Shown one piece after another: positions 53,828-63,832 of a stretch of 64,000 nucleotides of DNA (position 1 is its first letter; each line of letters opens with the position of its first letter). The translations under genes were made by a program, and so were the position numbers. This DNA is from Planctomycetaceae bacterium (GTDB lineage: Bacteria; Planctomycetota; Planctomycetia; Pirellulales; Pirellulaceae): positions 114,733-178,732 of the forward strand of contig JAIYDN010000009.1 in NCBI GenBank assembly GCA_027487485.1, read 5' to 3'. The notes beneath the pieces are model-generated. The model searched no databases. It was not told the origin of the DNA and saw only the letters and a list, made by a program, of their open reading frames with translations.

Positions 53828-54763
53828 ATGCAAACAAGATTACTCATCCCAGCCTATCTCGTTTGCCAGGCGATTGGAGTGGTTCTTTGGTGGGGCATGT
53901 TGATCATGATCCCAGAATCGATTCCATTCTTTCAGCCTCGAAGTTGGCCAAAGGAAGCGTTGCTTAGCTTTTGGTTGTCGGATGCTGTGTTGCTTGTGGG
54001 TGGATCGCTGATCACCGCGGTCGCCGTTTTCAGAAATCTGGCTTGGGCTTCGAATGCGATTTGGCTACTCGCTGGAGCGGCTTGGTATCCAACACTCTAC
54101 TGCATCGCAATCAGTGCGACGACGGGCGAAGCGTGGATCGCAGCAGCCATGATGGTTTGCATGGCGGGCTTAAGCCTTGCGTTTGCAACCATACAGGGAA
54201 TCCCAGGGCAAGTGCCGGCTTTCATTCGACCTACTCCCATGACGCAATGGTTTGCATTTCTTTGGACCATTCTCCAGGTTGTGATTTTTTGGAGCGTCTT
54301 TCTCTGGATCTTACCGATGGGAATCGTGGAATGCGAATCCCATCTCCAATTGCTACGCTTCGCGGTTCCCGGCCAAACGCTGACTTCTGTGATCGTCTTT
54401 GTAGGCGCTTCACTGCTGGGACTTTGGAGCGCCTGGGCAATGTCTTTTGATGGCAAAGGTACCCCACTACCAACCGCAGCGGCTCCGAATCTAGTATTCA
54501 AAGGCCCCTATCGAATCATTCGAAACCCCATGGCAGCCGCTGGGATTGTTCAGGGACTCGCAGTAGGTTGGCTACTTGGTAGCTTCGGAGTCCTTATCTA
54601 CTCCATGCTTGGAGCATTTGCATGGCATTGTTTGGTAAGGCCTGTCGAAGAGCGAGAACTCTTGGAACGATTTGGCGCAGAATATGTTCGCTACCGCTCA
54701 ACGACTTCATTGTGGTTTCCAAGCTACAAGCGGAGCCAAGAATCTGAGGTCCTCGATCGGTAA
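53828..54763 (+). CDS. Isoprenylcysteine carboxyl methyltransferase-like membrane protein
   Basis: A 311-residue membrane protein with seven or eight hydrophobic helices. The C-terminal block FKGPYRIIRNPMAAAGIVQGLAVGWLLG and then VRPVEERELLERFGAEYVRYR matches the SAM-binding part of the ICMT/PEMT methyltransferases, with the R-x-R-N-P and E-E-x-E-L-x-x-F-G signatures. The methylated substrate is unknown (a lipid, isoprenoid or protein). Gene order gives no clue. The convergent RND gene ends 20 bp away. Confidence 0.75.
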   Translation: MQTRLLIPAYLVCQAIGVVLWWGMLIMIPESIPFFQPRSWPKEALLSFWLSDAVLLVGGSLITAVAVFRNLAWASNAIWLLAGAAWYPTLYCIAISATTGEAWIAAAMMVCMAGLSLAFATIQGIPGQVPAFIRPTPMTQWFAFLWTILQVVIFWSVFLWILPMGIVECESHLQLLRFAVPGQTLTSVIVFVGASLLGLWSAWAMSFDGKGTPLPTAAAPNLVFKGPYRIIRNPMAAAGIVQGLAVGWLLGSFGVLIYSMLGAFAWHCLVRPVEERELLERFGAEYVRYRSTTSLWFPSYKRSQESEVLDR

Positions 54764-54783
54764 TCGGCTGTCCTAGCTTGATA

Positions 54784-57700
54784 TCAGGATTGGCTGTCTT
54801 TGTTCTTTTTCCTCGAAAACAAACTTCCAAAATCATCGAGATAGGTATAGATGACTGGAACAGCCAGCAGAGTGAGCAACAAGGACAGTGTTTGCCCACC
54901 AGTAGTGAGTACAGCGATTGAGCGTCGTTCTTCTGCCCCCGGCCCGTTGGCGATTAGAAGTGGCAATAGCCCCGCAACGAAAGAGATGGTGGTCATGAGT
55001 ATAGGACGAAGTCGATCGCGATTCGCTTGAAGTATTGCCTCATGCCGTTCGATACCTTTGCGCCGCAGGGCGTTGGTGCAGTCGATTTGAAGAATCGCAG
55101 CCTTCTTAACCACTCCGAATAGAACCAATACTCCTAAGGCAGAATAGACATTTAGCGTTTCATTGCCCCAGTACAAGCTGATCAATCCGAAAGGAATCGA
55201 AATCGGCAATGTAAACAAGATGGTGAGCGGATGTGCCAAGTGTTCGAACTGTGCCGCCAGAACGATATACATGAATATAAAGCTAAGCAAAAACGTCCAG
55301 CGAAACTCGTTCAATGTGCGTTCCAGTTCTTTACCGCGACCGAGCACTTGTGCGCTGAATCCAGGCGGAAGCCCAAGCTCAGCCGCCAAATTGCGCATCG
55401 CTTGAACGCGATCGGCAAGCGCATAGCCCGGTGCGATATTGGCGCGGATGGCAACCATGCGTTGTCGATCCAAACGGTCGATTCGGGCTTGCGAATCCCC
55501 AAATTTAAACTGCACCACATTGTCGATGCGGGTCAGGCTTGTTCCGTTCGATGTGGAGACAAGAGCACCATTCCCGCTTGCGGAAGTTCGATCTCGCGAT
55601 GGCTCCGCTCGGACATACAATTGGGAAATCGAATCCACGTTGCGGCGATCAACGCCAACGAGCCGAAGTTCGACATCATAAGCATCGTCAATTTTTGCGT
55701 CGCGATATCGCGAGACACGATCGTCGCCCCCCACAGCGATGCGCAAAGTATCTGCAATTTCTTGAACGGATACTCCCAGCGCTGCCGCTCGTTCACGATC
55801 GATGGAAACCAACAGTTCGGGCTTGTCCATCCGTAGAGTGGTATCCACATCGACGATTCCGGGCAGCTTAACCGTGCCCTCGCGCATGCGTTCGCTGAAC
55901 GAGGCGAGTTCCGCGATATCGGGACCGGTGATCGAGAAATCGATATCAACGTTCGGGCCCTGTCGCAACGAAGTCAAGTTCCGAATCGAAGCGCGAACGT
56001 CGGGAATCGCTTTGAGCATCGTCCGGATCTCGACCATCTTTTGCTGCTGGCTGAAGTTCCCCTCAAAAGCTTGGCTTGGTGCACCGTTGAGAAGGCCATA
56101 AAACAATCGGCTAAACGAAAAGGTGCGCAGATGGGACTCGGTCAATCGCACAAAGACGCTGCCGCTGTTAACCCCGCCAAAGCCTCGTGTTCCAACACTC
56201 GCTAAAATGAGCTCCACGCCGTCGACGGTACGAACCATCTCTTCGACGCGTTGCATGGCCTCGTTCATGGATCGAATCGAGGTGCCTTCTTTGGTGTTGA
56301 CGCTGATTTCAAATTCGGACTCGTCGACGTTGGTGGGAATGTAATCTTGTTTTACCAGTTTGTAGAGCGGAATGTTGGCAAGGATGGTGGCCAAGCAAAG
56401 CAGCATGGTTAGAAATCGGTGCTTGAGGGCCAAGCGGAGCGAAGCCATGTAAAAGGTTTCGATCCAATGGTAAAAGCCTTGCTGGCGAGTTGATTTGTTG
56501 GCTTGATCGGCCGATCCTTTCGGGTGTGGCTTCAGCAAGAGGCTGCACATCATTGGCGTCAGTGTAAAGCTGATGATCATCGAAACCAGAATTGCGACCG
56601 TCGCAGTGACCCCGAATTCAAACAGCATCCGACCTGTAACGCTCGAGAGAAACGAAACTGGCAGGAACACAATGACCAGCGATACCGTTGTTGCAAGAAC
56701 TGCTAGTCCAATCTCTTTCGTTCCATCAATGGCGGCTTGATGAGGATCCATTCCTTGTTCCTCAATGCATCGAAATACATTTTCCAAAACGACGATCGCA
56801 TCATCGATCACAACACCGACCATCAAGACTAGGGCCAGCATCGTCACATTGTTCAGAGTGAAGCCAAAAGCTTTCATAAAGGCAAAGGTTGCAATGATGG
56901 ACGCGGGGATCGCAACCGACGCAATCAAAGTCGATCGCCAGGATCGCATGAATAGTAAAACGGTCAAGCAAGCTAAGATCGACCCTGAGACCAAGTGGTT
57001 CTCGATTTCATGCAAGGCAGATAGGATGTATCGGGACTGATCCTGAATCACCGCCACTCGCACTTCTGGGGGCAGCATTTCTCGGCTTCGTTCCAGTCGC
57101 TTCTTCACGCCCTCGATCACCTTCACGGTGTTTTCACCCGATTGACGCTGAACTGAAAGGATGACGGTTGGCTTTCCATCCAGCCTTGCCATAGTGCGCA
57201 CTTCTTTGGTCGCATCTTGCACTTCTCCCAGATCAGCCAGTCGAATCGACGCGCCCCCGACGGTTTCAACGACCAATTCAGGAAAGTCCTTGGAGTCCGA
57301 TACTCTACCAAGCGTGCGGAGCGATCGTTCCCGGAGTCCTTCGTCAACGCGACCGCCAGGTACTTCTGCGTTCTGTCGAGCAACTGCGTCGCGAACCTGA
57401 GCTATCGATAGCTGATATGCTGCAAGTCGCTTTGCATCGATGTCGATCTTGATCGCTCGTTCAGCTACCCCCGAGATCGAAACCAAGCCAACGCCGGGAC
57501 TCGATTCAATGACCCCTTTCACGTATCGGTCCGCAAGCAGATAAAGCTCGCTGGCTGATTTCTCGCCCGAAATTGCAATGGACATAATAGGCGAGGAATC
57601 GAGGTCCGACTTTTGCACGACAGGTGGATCAATATTGCGCGGCAAGCGATTCGAAACCGCCGATACGGCGTCGCGGACATCTTGAACCGCAGCGTCAATG

Positions 57701-58002
57701 TTTCTGGCAAGAGAGAATGTGATAAGAACAACCGAACTGCCATCGTTTGATACACTTCGCAGTTCCTCGATCCCAGCGACCGTCGAGACGGCGTCTTCAA
57801 TCAGTTGCGACACCTCCGATTCGACTTCCTGCGAGGCAGCACCGGGATAATTGGTTCGCACATTGACGGTCGGTAGATCGGTACTTGGAAAGCGATCGAT
57901 GCCCAGGCTTGGAAATGCTACAAGCCCAGCCACCACCAATGCCATGACCAGCATGAGTGCGAAGACAGGTCGTTTAACGCAGATCTCTGCGAGCCAATAC
58001 AC
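54784..58002 (-). CDS. RND-family efflux transporter permease (AcrB/HAE1-like)
   Basis: A 1072-residue inner-membrane pump. Twelve helices and two large periplasmic loops fit the AcrB layout. Seen: the N-terminal ICVKRPVFALMLVMALVVAG-type helix, the proton-relay pair in MVGVVIDDAIVVLENV (Asp near 402-403), ATTVSLVIVFLPV and the second-half helices with SFVAGLLPLLIANGPGAEE. The pump exports drugs or metabolites by proton antiport. No membrane-fusion protein or outer-membrane channel is adjacent, so it must borrow partners from elsewhere. It ends 20 bp from the convergent methyltransferase gene. Confidence 0.9.
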   Translation of the reverse strand: MYWLAEICVKRPVFALMLVMALVVAGLVAFPSLGIDRFPSTDLPTVNVRTNYPGAASQEVESEVSQLIEDAVSTVAGIEELRSVSNDGSSVVLITFSLARNIDAAVQDVRDAVSAVSNRLPRNIDPPVVQKSDLDSSPIMSIAISGEKSASELYLLADRYVKGVIESSPGVGLVSISGVAERAIKIDIDAKRLAAYQLSIAQVRDAVARQNAEVPGGRVDEGLRERSLRTLGRVSDSKDFPELVVETVGGASIRLADLGEVQDATKEVRTMARLDGKPTVILSVQRQSGENTVKVIEGVKKRLERSREMLPPEVRVAVIQDQSRYILSALHEIENHLVSGSILACLTVLLFMRSWRSTLIASVAIPASIIATFAFMKAFGFTLNNVTMLALVLMVGVVIDDAIVVLENVFRCIEEQGMDPHQAAIDGTKEIGLAVLATTVSLVIVFLPVSFLSSVTGRMLFEFGVTATVAILVSMIISFTLTPMMCSLLLKPHPKGSADQANKSTRQQGFYHWIETFYMASLRLALKHRFLTMLLCLATILANIPLYKLVKQDYIPTNVDESEFEISVNTKEGTSIRSMNEAMQRVEEMVRTVDGVELILASVGTRGFGGVNSGSVFVRLTESHLRTFSFSRLFYGLLNGAPSQAFEGNFSQQQKMVEIRTMLKAIPDVRASIRNLTSLRQGPNVDIDFSITGPDIAELASFSERMREGTVKLPGIVDVDTTLRMDKPELLVSIDRERAAALGVSVQEIADTLRIAVGGDDRVSRYRDAKIDDAYDVELRLVGVDRRNVDSISQLYVRAEPSRDRTSASGNGALVSTSNGTSLTRIDNVVQFKFGDSQARIDRLDRQRMVAIRANIAPGYALADRVQAMRNLAAELGLPPGFSAQVLGRGKELERTLNEFRWTFLLSFIFMYIVLAAQFEHLAHPLTILFTLPISIPFGLISLYWGNETLNVYSALGVLVLFGVVKKAAILQIDCTNALRRKGIERHEAILQANRDRLRPILMTTISFVAGLLPLLIANGPGAEERRSIAVLTTGGQTLSLLLTLLAVPVIYTYLDDFGSLFSRKKNKDSQS

Positions 58003-58183
58003 GATGTAAGCCTAAGGGAGAGCGGTGGGGAGGGGCACGAAGCGGTAGGGTTCCAAGCTCTCTATTGTAGTTGGAAATCAAGATTCCCCAAGAAGCGATG
58101 GGTTTGCAGTCGGTTTTATGAGCGTTTCTTCACCGATTGCCTTGCTAGCCCGGAATATTCACCGCGTTCTATTTGTACCAAAG

Positions 58184-59356
58184 TTATGGCTTTTCCGAGG
58201 TAACACGCTGAATGTACTGAACCTCGTCCTGTTTGTACGCCGAACCATCTTGACGCAAGACGTCATGAAACCAAACCTCTGGTTCGCTGGTGTACTTCTT
58301 TTGCCACGAATCCCACGGATAAATAGTCTGCGATTTTCCGTTGACAAACCCCCACATGTACGAGCCCACCTTGCTCTTTTTCATAATCTCCAAATGCGGC
58401 TCGAAGGTGCTTTGGTTCGGACGGGCCATAAACTCGGTGCACATCAAAGGTCGGCCGTAAGTTCCAAGCCGTTCAATGCAAAGCTTCATGCTTTCGGCAT
58501 CACCGTAACAATGGTAGCTGATCACATCACTGTTGGACAACTGAGTTACCTTAGTTGGATACATTCGATCGATCACATGCGAATCGAGCCAAACGCCAGA
58601 GGTTAGGGGCTGAGTTGGCTTGGCTTCCCGAACCCATTCAAACACTCTTGGGAGCAGTGCGTTGACCAGCTCAGGCTTGTTCTTAGGTTCCAGTCCTGGG
58701 CGACCATCTTGACCTCCATCAAAATTGTCGGGCTCGTTCCAAACATCCCAAACAACAACTCGCGAGTCATTGGCGTAATGCTGTACGAATCCTACGACGT
58801 ATTCTTTCAAGTGAGGGAATGCATCGGGATTCTTCAAGACTTCGATACCAGGGTTCTGAACCCACCCCGAATTGTGCGTAAAGGGAATGGGTTTCGGCTG
58901 GGGGCCCAACTTTGGAATCGGATGCCAGCAGCTATCGAACAGTACAAACATGGTCTTGATACCATGCTTGTCGGCTAACTCAAGAAATTGATCGGTACGT
59001 TTCAAAAATCCTTGGCTGTCTTGTTTCCATAGCAAGTCATGCAAAAAGACACGGACGGAGTTGAAGCCTAGTTTCTTGGCGAAGCCCAACTCGCGATCGA
59101 TGGTTGCGATGTCAAAGGTTTCTGCCTGCCACATTTCTAGCTGGTTGACTGCGCTGCTCGGGATAAAGTTGCAGCCTACCAACCACGGTTGCTTTGCGTG
59201 CCATTCGATCGCTCGTGCCTTGTCCCAGACACCGGCCACGTTGGGTAATTGCACCGCATTCGTTTGAGAACGCAGAACCTTCACCGGGCCAGTAGCGATC
59301 ACCAAAAAAACCAATCCGATGAAGAGATGAAAACGAAGATTCGGGGAGGTTATCAT
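58184..59356 (-). CDS. Exported glycoside hydrolase (GH5-like)
   Basis: A 390-residue protein starting at the ATG at 59356, with a signal peptide (LFIGLVFLVIATGPVKVLRS). The TIM-barrel catalytic residues are in VWDVWNEPDN (acid/base Glu near 208) and PLMCTEFMARP (nucleophile Glu near 307), the usual GH5/clan A pair. Other blocks are GFNSVRVFLHDLLW and KTMFVLFDSCW. It probably acts on a beta-linked polysaccharide; the family is broad and substrate is unknown. The gene is alone on its strand between the RND and PEGA genes. Confidence 0.78.
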   Translation of the reverse strand: MITSPNLRFHLFIGLVFLVIATGPVKVLRSQTNAVQLPNVAGVWDKARAIEWHAKQPWLVGCNFIPSSAVNQLEMWQAETFDIATIDRELGFAKKLGFNSVRVFLHDLLWKQDSQGFLKRTDQFLELADKHGIKTMFVLFDSCWHPIPKLGPQPKPIPFTHNSGWVQNPGIEVLKNPDAFPHLKEYVVGFVQHYANDSRVVVWDVWNEPDNFDGGQDGRPGLEPKNKPELVNALLPRVFEWVREAKPTQPLTSGVWLDSHVIDRMYPTKVTQLSNSDVISYHCYGDAESMKLCIERLGTYGRPLMCTEFMARPNQSTFEPHLEIMKKSKVGSYMWGFVNGKSQTIYPWDSWQKKYTSEPEVWFHDVLRQDGSAYKQDEVQYIQRVTSEKP

Positions 59357-59505
59357 TGGTATTCTGTCTAAGGCGGGAGGATGGTTAACTCCGCCCCAGC
59401 ATACATGATCCATGCATCAAAGCAAAGAACATGGTTTCCAATCGCGATAGATTCCAGTCCGACAAAGCGATCATCTAGACAATGAAGCAATCGGACAATG
59501 CTGGC

Positions 59506-60066
59506 CTATTGAGGAAAAACAGGCCCCAAGATCGGCACGTTCTCGTCGTTGATTACCGGATAAACCGGTTGCGGATTGGGCATTAACGCCGGGGTGATGA
59601 TCGGTTGAGGTTGTCCAACGGTCGGTGGCATGGAAACAGCGACCCCTTGACTTGCTTGCAAACGCAGTTGTTCTGCGCTGGCCACAAGGGCTTCCTTGGG
59701 TACAACCGGTTCGGGCGACATCTGAACATCGATAATTCGCTCATCTCTTTGTTCAAAAGGCCAAAGGGTTTCCGATGCAAAGTCCAAGGGGGGAATGGCG
59801 TACCAAGGTGGATTGATCTTGCGTAAGAATTTTTCGGTTCGGTATCCATCGCGAACGATTTCAAAGCTTCGGGTTCCGTAATAGGTGAAGCTCGTGGACA
59901 CAGGGGTTAAGCCGATAGGCTGTTTATCGATGTAGACCATCGCGCCGGGGGGGCTTGTGCGAATCGTCATTCTTTTGCGGATGCAGCCGGTCGAACAGGT
60001 CAAGGCAAGAAGAATGCAAAGATTCAAATTCAATGCTAATTTTGGATTTGATATCATTCCGGGCAT
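59506..60066 (-). CDS. PEGA-domain lipoprotein
   Basis: A 186-residue lipoprotein. The signal ends ILLALTCSTGC with a lipobox Cys. The PEGA domain follows: TIRTSPPGAMVYIDKQPIGLTPVSTSF, then FEIVRDGYRTEKFLR. PEGA domains are small surface beta folds that bind unknown partners. The C-terminal 60 residues are Pro-rich and flexible (QPQPIITPALMPNPQPVYP). The gene faces the PlsC-type gene in the opposite direction; 136 bp separate their starts. Confidence 0.8.
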   Translation of the reverse strand: MPGMISNPKLALNLNLCILLALTCSTGCIRKRMTIRTSPPGAMVYIDKQPIGLTPVSTSFTYYGTRSFEIVRDGYRTEKFLRKINPPWYAIPPLDFASETLWPFEQRDERIIDVQMSPEPVVPKEALVASAEQLRLQASQGVAVSMPPTVGQPQPIITPALMPNPQPVYPVINDENVPILGPVFPQ

Positions 60067-60202
60067 GAATTTTATCCGTGACGATCCACAAAGTTCGTTG
60101 GAAACTTGATTCGACAGTCCGGAGTGTAGGAACTTTTTGGGAGAAACCGCAAGGTTGCTTGGTCGAAATTGCTAAATCTTCTAAAGACCCTTGTTTTTTC
60201 TG

Positions 60203-60952
60203 ATGTTTCGGCAAACATGGATGTCGTTGCACAGGTCGAACCAACCCAGGATTGATGCTTTCGTGGCTGCTATACCTACTCGTCGAAATTCCTTCAGCCT
60301 TCCAGCGGATGAAGCTCCGATTCAGCATGAACCCTTGACGCCGCTTTGCCGGCTTACTGGGAACACCATCGCATTTGCTGCGAAACTGGTGAGCGGGTTT
60401 ACTGTGCGTTGGCTGGGATCGCAGCCTGATACCTGCCAACGTGTTTACTTTGCGAACCACACAAGTCACCTCGACGCGGTGGTTCTATGGTCCTGCCTCC
60501 CAAGAGAACTGCGTCTCTTGACGCGCCCCGTTGCGGCACAGGATTACTGGGGCGGGTCTCGCTTTCGGCGTTTTCTTGCAAAATCTTTCAATGCCATTTT
60601 GATCGACCGCAAGCAGATCAAGGTCCATCAAAGTCCGGTCGAGTCGATGCTTCGCGAAATTGGTGACGTCTACTCCCTCATCGTTTTTCCGGAAGGGGGA
60701 CGTGCTGCCGATGGAGAGATGGGCGAATTCAAGAGCGGCCTGTATTATCTCGCCAAGAAACGCCCGGATCTGGAGCTGATTCCGGTATACATGGACAACA
60801 TGAATCGAATCTTGCCACGAGGTGAATTCATGTTGGTCCCCCTGCTCAGCTCCATCAGCATCGGCAGCCCCATTTATCTTGAAGCGGGCGAGTCGAAAGC
60901 CGAATTTCTCAATCGAGCCAGTCGGGCTGTTAAAGTCCTAAAAGAACGCTAG
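60203..60952 (+). CDS. 1-acyl-sn-glycerol-3-phosphate acyltransferase (PlsC-like)
   Basis: A 249-residue enzyme that would add an acyl chain to lysophosphatidic acid in phospholipid synthesis. The start ATG at 60203 is used; a TTG at 60191 is possible. Motif I is NHTSHLD (His-x4-Asp catalytic pair), and the acyl-acceptor motif is VFPEGGRAADGEM, close to FPEGTRS. Later blocks are FKSGLYYLAKKRPDLELIPVYM. All core residues are present. An inverted repeat at 60967-61035 follows the gene. Confidence 0.85.
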   Translation: MFRQTWMSLHRSNQPRIDAFVAAIPTRRNSFSLPADEAPIQHEPLTPLCRLTGNTIAFAAKLVSGFTVRWLGSQPDTCQRVYFANHTSHLDAVVLWSCLPRELRLLTRPVAAQDYWGGSRFRRFLAKSFNAILIDRKQIKVHQSPVESMLREIGDVYSLIVFPEGGRAADGEMGEFKSGLYYLAKKRPDLELIPVYMDNMNRILPRGEFMLVPLLSSISIGSPIYLEAGESKAEFLNRASRAVKVLKER

Positions 60953-60966
60953 GCCGATATTCTTAT

Positions 60967-61035
60967 GAGCCGCAGGCGCTAGCCGCGCTAAGGCCCCATT
61001 CAAAAAGTACATGTCGCGGCTATCGCCCGCGGCTC
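60967..61035. repeat. 21-bp inverted repeat (planctomycete-type intergenic repeat)
   Basis: GAGCCGCAGGCGCTAGCCGCG (60967-60987) and its reverse complement with two mismatches (61015-61035) flank a 27-base loop. The GAGCCGC...GCTAGCC word resembles a dispersed repeat I associate with planctomycete intergenic DNA. It lies between plsC and clpB. Confidence 0.75.
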
Positions 61036-61192
61036 AGGTGTGCACAGTGCCAAAGTCCAGCAAAACGAGGCTTTTCGCGTGCGGAGCTTTTTGGCCCAGC
61101 ATTTGCTTTAAGAGACTGGCATAAGTTGGACTGCCAACTTGCAACGCGAACTTTAGCTGCTTCGCATCTGAATCCAAAAGAGGAGAGCAACC

Positions 61193-63832
61193 ATGCCGTT
61201 TCGAATGGACAAATTAACGATCAAGGGCCAAGAAGCGATCGTAGGAGCTCAGTCGCTTGCCTCTACTGCAGGTAATCCTGAAATAGAAGGACTGCATCTG
61301 CTGTCGGCTCTTCTTTCCGATCATGAAGGAGTGGTTGTGCCCTTGCTCAAGAAGATAGGGGCTTCAATTGAAAAGTTGCAGTCCACGACGGACAGTGAAC
61401 TAAAGCGGCTACCTAAAACTTCAGGCGGACGCCAGCCATCGGTAAGCCCATCGCTTCAGAAATCGCTGGAAGCGGCCGCATCTGCAGCAGAAGCCATGAA
61501 AGATGACTATACCAGCACGGAGCATTTGTTTCTTGGGCTATGCCGCACCGACAACAAAGCTGGTAGCTTGATCAAGCTACTGGGAGTTACGAAAGCAGAC
61601 ATTCTCACTGGCTTGCAGAGCGTTCGAGGCAGTGCTCGGGTTACCGACCAACACCCTGAGGGCAAGTTCCAAGCGCTCGAAAAGTATGGCATCGATCTTG
61701 TCGCACAAGCCACCAAAAACAAATTGGATCCGGTCATTGGCCGCGATGAAGAGATTCGACGTGTTGTCCAAGTCCTTTCGCGTCGAACGAAGAACAACCC
61801 CGTTCTCATTGGTGAACCAGGCGTTGGAAAGACGGCTATTGCGGAAGGCCTCGCACAACGTATTCTCCAAGGGGATGTTCCTCAATCGTTAAAGAATCGG
61901 CGAGTCATTGCGCTCGATATGGGCTCGCTCATCGCCGGCACCAAGTTCCGAGGAGAATTCGAAGAACGCTTGAAAGCGGTGTTGCGAGAAGTCAAAGACG
62001 CGGACGGAGAGGTCATTCTTTTCATTGACGAACTTCATACGGTCATCGGAGCTGGAGCCGCTGAAGGTTCAAGCGATGCAGCCAATTTGCTAAAGCCCGA
62101 ACTGGCGCGCGGCCAATTGCGTTGTATCGGCGCAACCACGCTTGACGAGTATCGGAAGCATATCGAGAAAGATCCTGCCTTAGAACGTCGTTTCCAACCC
62201 GTTTACGTTGGCGAACCAAGCGTGGAAGATACGATCACCATCCTGCGCGGTTTGAAGGCTCGTTACGAAGCGCATCATGGGGTCAAGATTCGCGATAATG
62301 CCCTCGTGGAAGCAGCAAAGCTGTCGCATCGATATATCACGGAACGCTTCCTTCCCGACAAGGCTATCGATCTGATGGATGAAGCATCCGCACGTGTTGC
62401 GATGGAACGGGACAGTGTGCCAACGGAAATTGACGTTCTGCAACGTCGATTGCGCCAATTAGAATTGGCTCAAAGACAGCTTAATGAAGAATCTGATTCT
62501 AGCACCGACGATGCACTTGAAGCGATCGAGCAAGAAATGGCCGTCGTTCAGCGCGAACTTGCGAGCTTGCGTGAGCAATGGGAGTCGGAAAAGCTCGGAC
62601 TTTCCGATGTCGGATCGGTGCGCCGCGCGCTTGAGCAAGCCGAAGGAGAGTTTCGCCGCTTGGATTCGCAGATTAAAGATATGCAATCTTCCGGCGGAGG
62701 TGTTTCGGAATCTGATTATCAGAAGCTGTTTGAACTAGATCAAAAGCAACGCAAACTTCGCGAGCAAATCGCGAATGAAGAGAAGAGCGAAGTCAAAACA
62801 GGCAAAGAAACGGAGTCGAGAAGACTGCTGCGAACCGAAGTCACAGCTGACGAAATCGCTAGCGTGGTCAGCGCTTGGACCGGTGTGCCCGTTTCACGCA
62901 TGCTAGAAACCGAACGAGCCAAGTTGCTAGTCATGGAAGAGCGATTGCACCAACGGGTGATCGGACAGAACAACGCGGTCGAAGCGATCAGCAACGCGGT
63001 CCGACGAAGCCGCAGCGGGATGCAAGATCGAAATCGGCCGATCGGATCGTTCTTGTTCCTTGGACCAACCGGCGTCGGTAAGACCGAGCTTTGCAAGGCT
63101 TTAGCAGAAGTCATGTTTGATGACGAGACTGCCATGATCCGTATCGACATGAGCGAGTTCATGGAGCGTCATACAGTCAGTCGCTTGGTCGGAGCCCCTC
63201 CTGGTTACGTTGGTTACGAAGAAGGTGGACAATTGACCGAAGCGGTGCGGCGCCGCCCCTACAGTGTGATTCTGCTGGACGAGATCGAGAAGGCTCACAC
63301 CGATGTCTTCAATATCTTGCTGCAGTTGCTGGATGACGGACGTTTAACCGACGGCCAAAACAGAACTGTCGATTTTACAAATACGGTTGTGGTAATGACC
63401 AGCAACATTGGAAGCCAGATCATTCAGCGAATTGCACAAGAAGGTGGCGATGAAGAGGAGATGATGATTGCTGTGCAAGAGACGCTTCGAACACGATTCT
63501 TGCCCGAGTTTCTCAATCGAATCGATGAAACGATTCTCTTTGAGCCGCTTAAGAAAGAGCAGATTCGAAAGATCGTCGCTTTGCAAGTTGCTAGACTTGA
63601 GAAGCAACTGGAAGAGAACCATTACCGATTGAACATCTCGGATGCTGCCATCGATGCGATTTGCGATGAAGGGTACGATCCTGCCTACGGTGCGCGTCCT
63701 CTGAAACGAGTGATTCAGCGACGTTTGCAAAACAAGATCGCAACCGAACTGCTGAAACGCGAGGAGCACGAGGGTGGAAGTATCCACGTTGATCATTCCG
63801 ATGGCGAATTCAATATCTCGTCGCATCCGTAG
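61193..63832 (+). CDS. clpB: ATP-dependent chaperone ClpB (disaggregase)
   Basis: An 879-residue Hsp100 protein that works with the DnaK system to untangle aggregated proteins. Start ATG with a GAGGAG box. Seen: N-terminal Clp-N repeats (about 1-145), NBD1 with Walker A GEPGVGKT (near 207) and Walker [10 protein letters not shown], a coiled-coil middle domain (about 400-525), NBD2 with Walker A GPTGVGKT (near 624) and Walker [12 protein letters not shown], and the C-terminal D2-small domain ([19 protein letters not shown]). Length and motifs are normal. The TAG stop (63830-63832) lies within the first unit of the 31-bp tandem repeat. Confidence 0.95.
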   Translation: MPFRMDKLTIKGQEAIVGAQSLASTAGNPEIEGLHLLSALLSDHEGVVVPLLKKIGASIEKLQSTTDSELKRLPKTSGGRQPSVSPSLQKSLEAAASAAEAMKDDYTSTEHLFLGLCRTDNKAGSLIKLLGVTKADILTGLQSVRGSARVTDQHPEGKFQALEKYGIDLVAQATKNKLDPVIGRDEEIRRVVQVLSRRTKNNPVLIGEPGVGKTAIAEGLAQRILQGDVPQSLKNRRVIALDMGSLIAGTKFRGEFEERLKAVLREVKDADGEVILFIDELHTVIGAGAAEGSSDAANLLKPELARGQLRCIGATTLDEYRKHIEKDPALERRFQPVYVGEPSVEDTITILRGLKARYEAHHGVKIRDNALVEAAKLSHRYITERFLPDKAIDLMDEASARVAMERDSVPTEIDVLQRRLRQLELAQRQLNEESDSSTDDALEAIEQEMAVVQRELASLREQWESEKLGLSDVGSVRRALEQAEGEFRRLDSQIKDMQSSGGGVSESDYQKLFELDQKQRKLREQIANEEKSEVKTGKETESRRLLRTEVTADEIASVVSAWTGVPVSRMLETERAKLLVMEERLHQRVIGQNNAVEAISNAVRRSRSGMQDRNRPIGSFLFLGPTGVGKTELCKALAEVMFDDETAMIRIDMSEFMERHTVSRLVGAPPGYVGYEEGGQLTEAVRRRPYSVILLDEIEKAHTDVFNILLQLLDDGRLTDGQNRTVDFTNTVVVMTSNIGSQIIQRIAQEGGDEEEMMIAVQETLRTRFLPEFLNRIDETILFEPLKKEQIRKIVALQVARLEKQLEENHYRLNISDAAIDAICDEGYDPAYGARPLKRVIQRRLQNKIATELLKREEHEGGSIHVDHSDGEFNISSHP

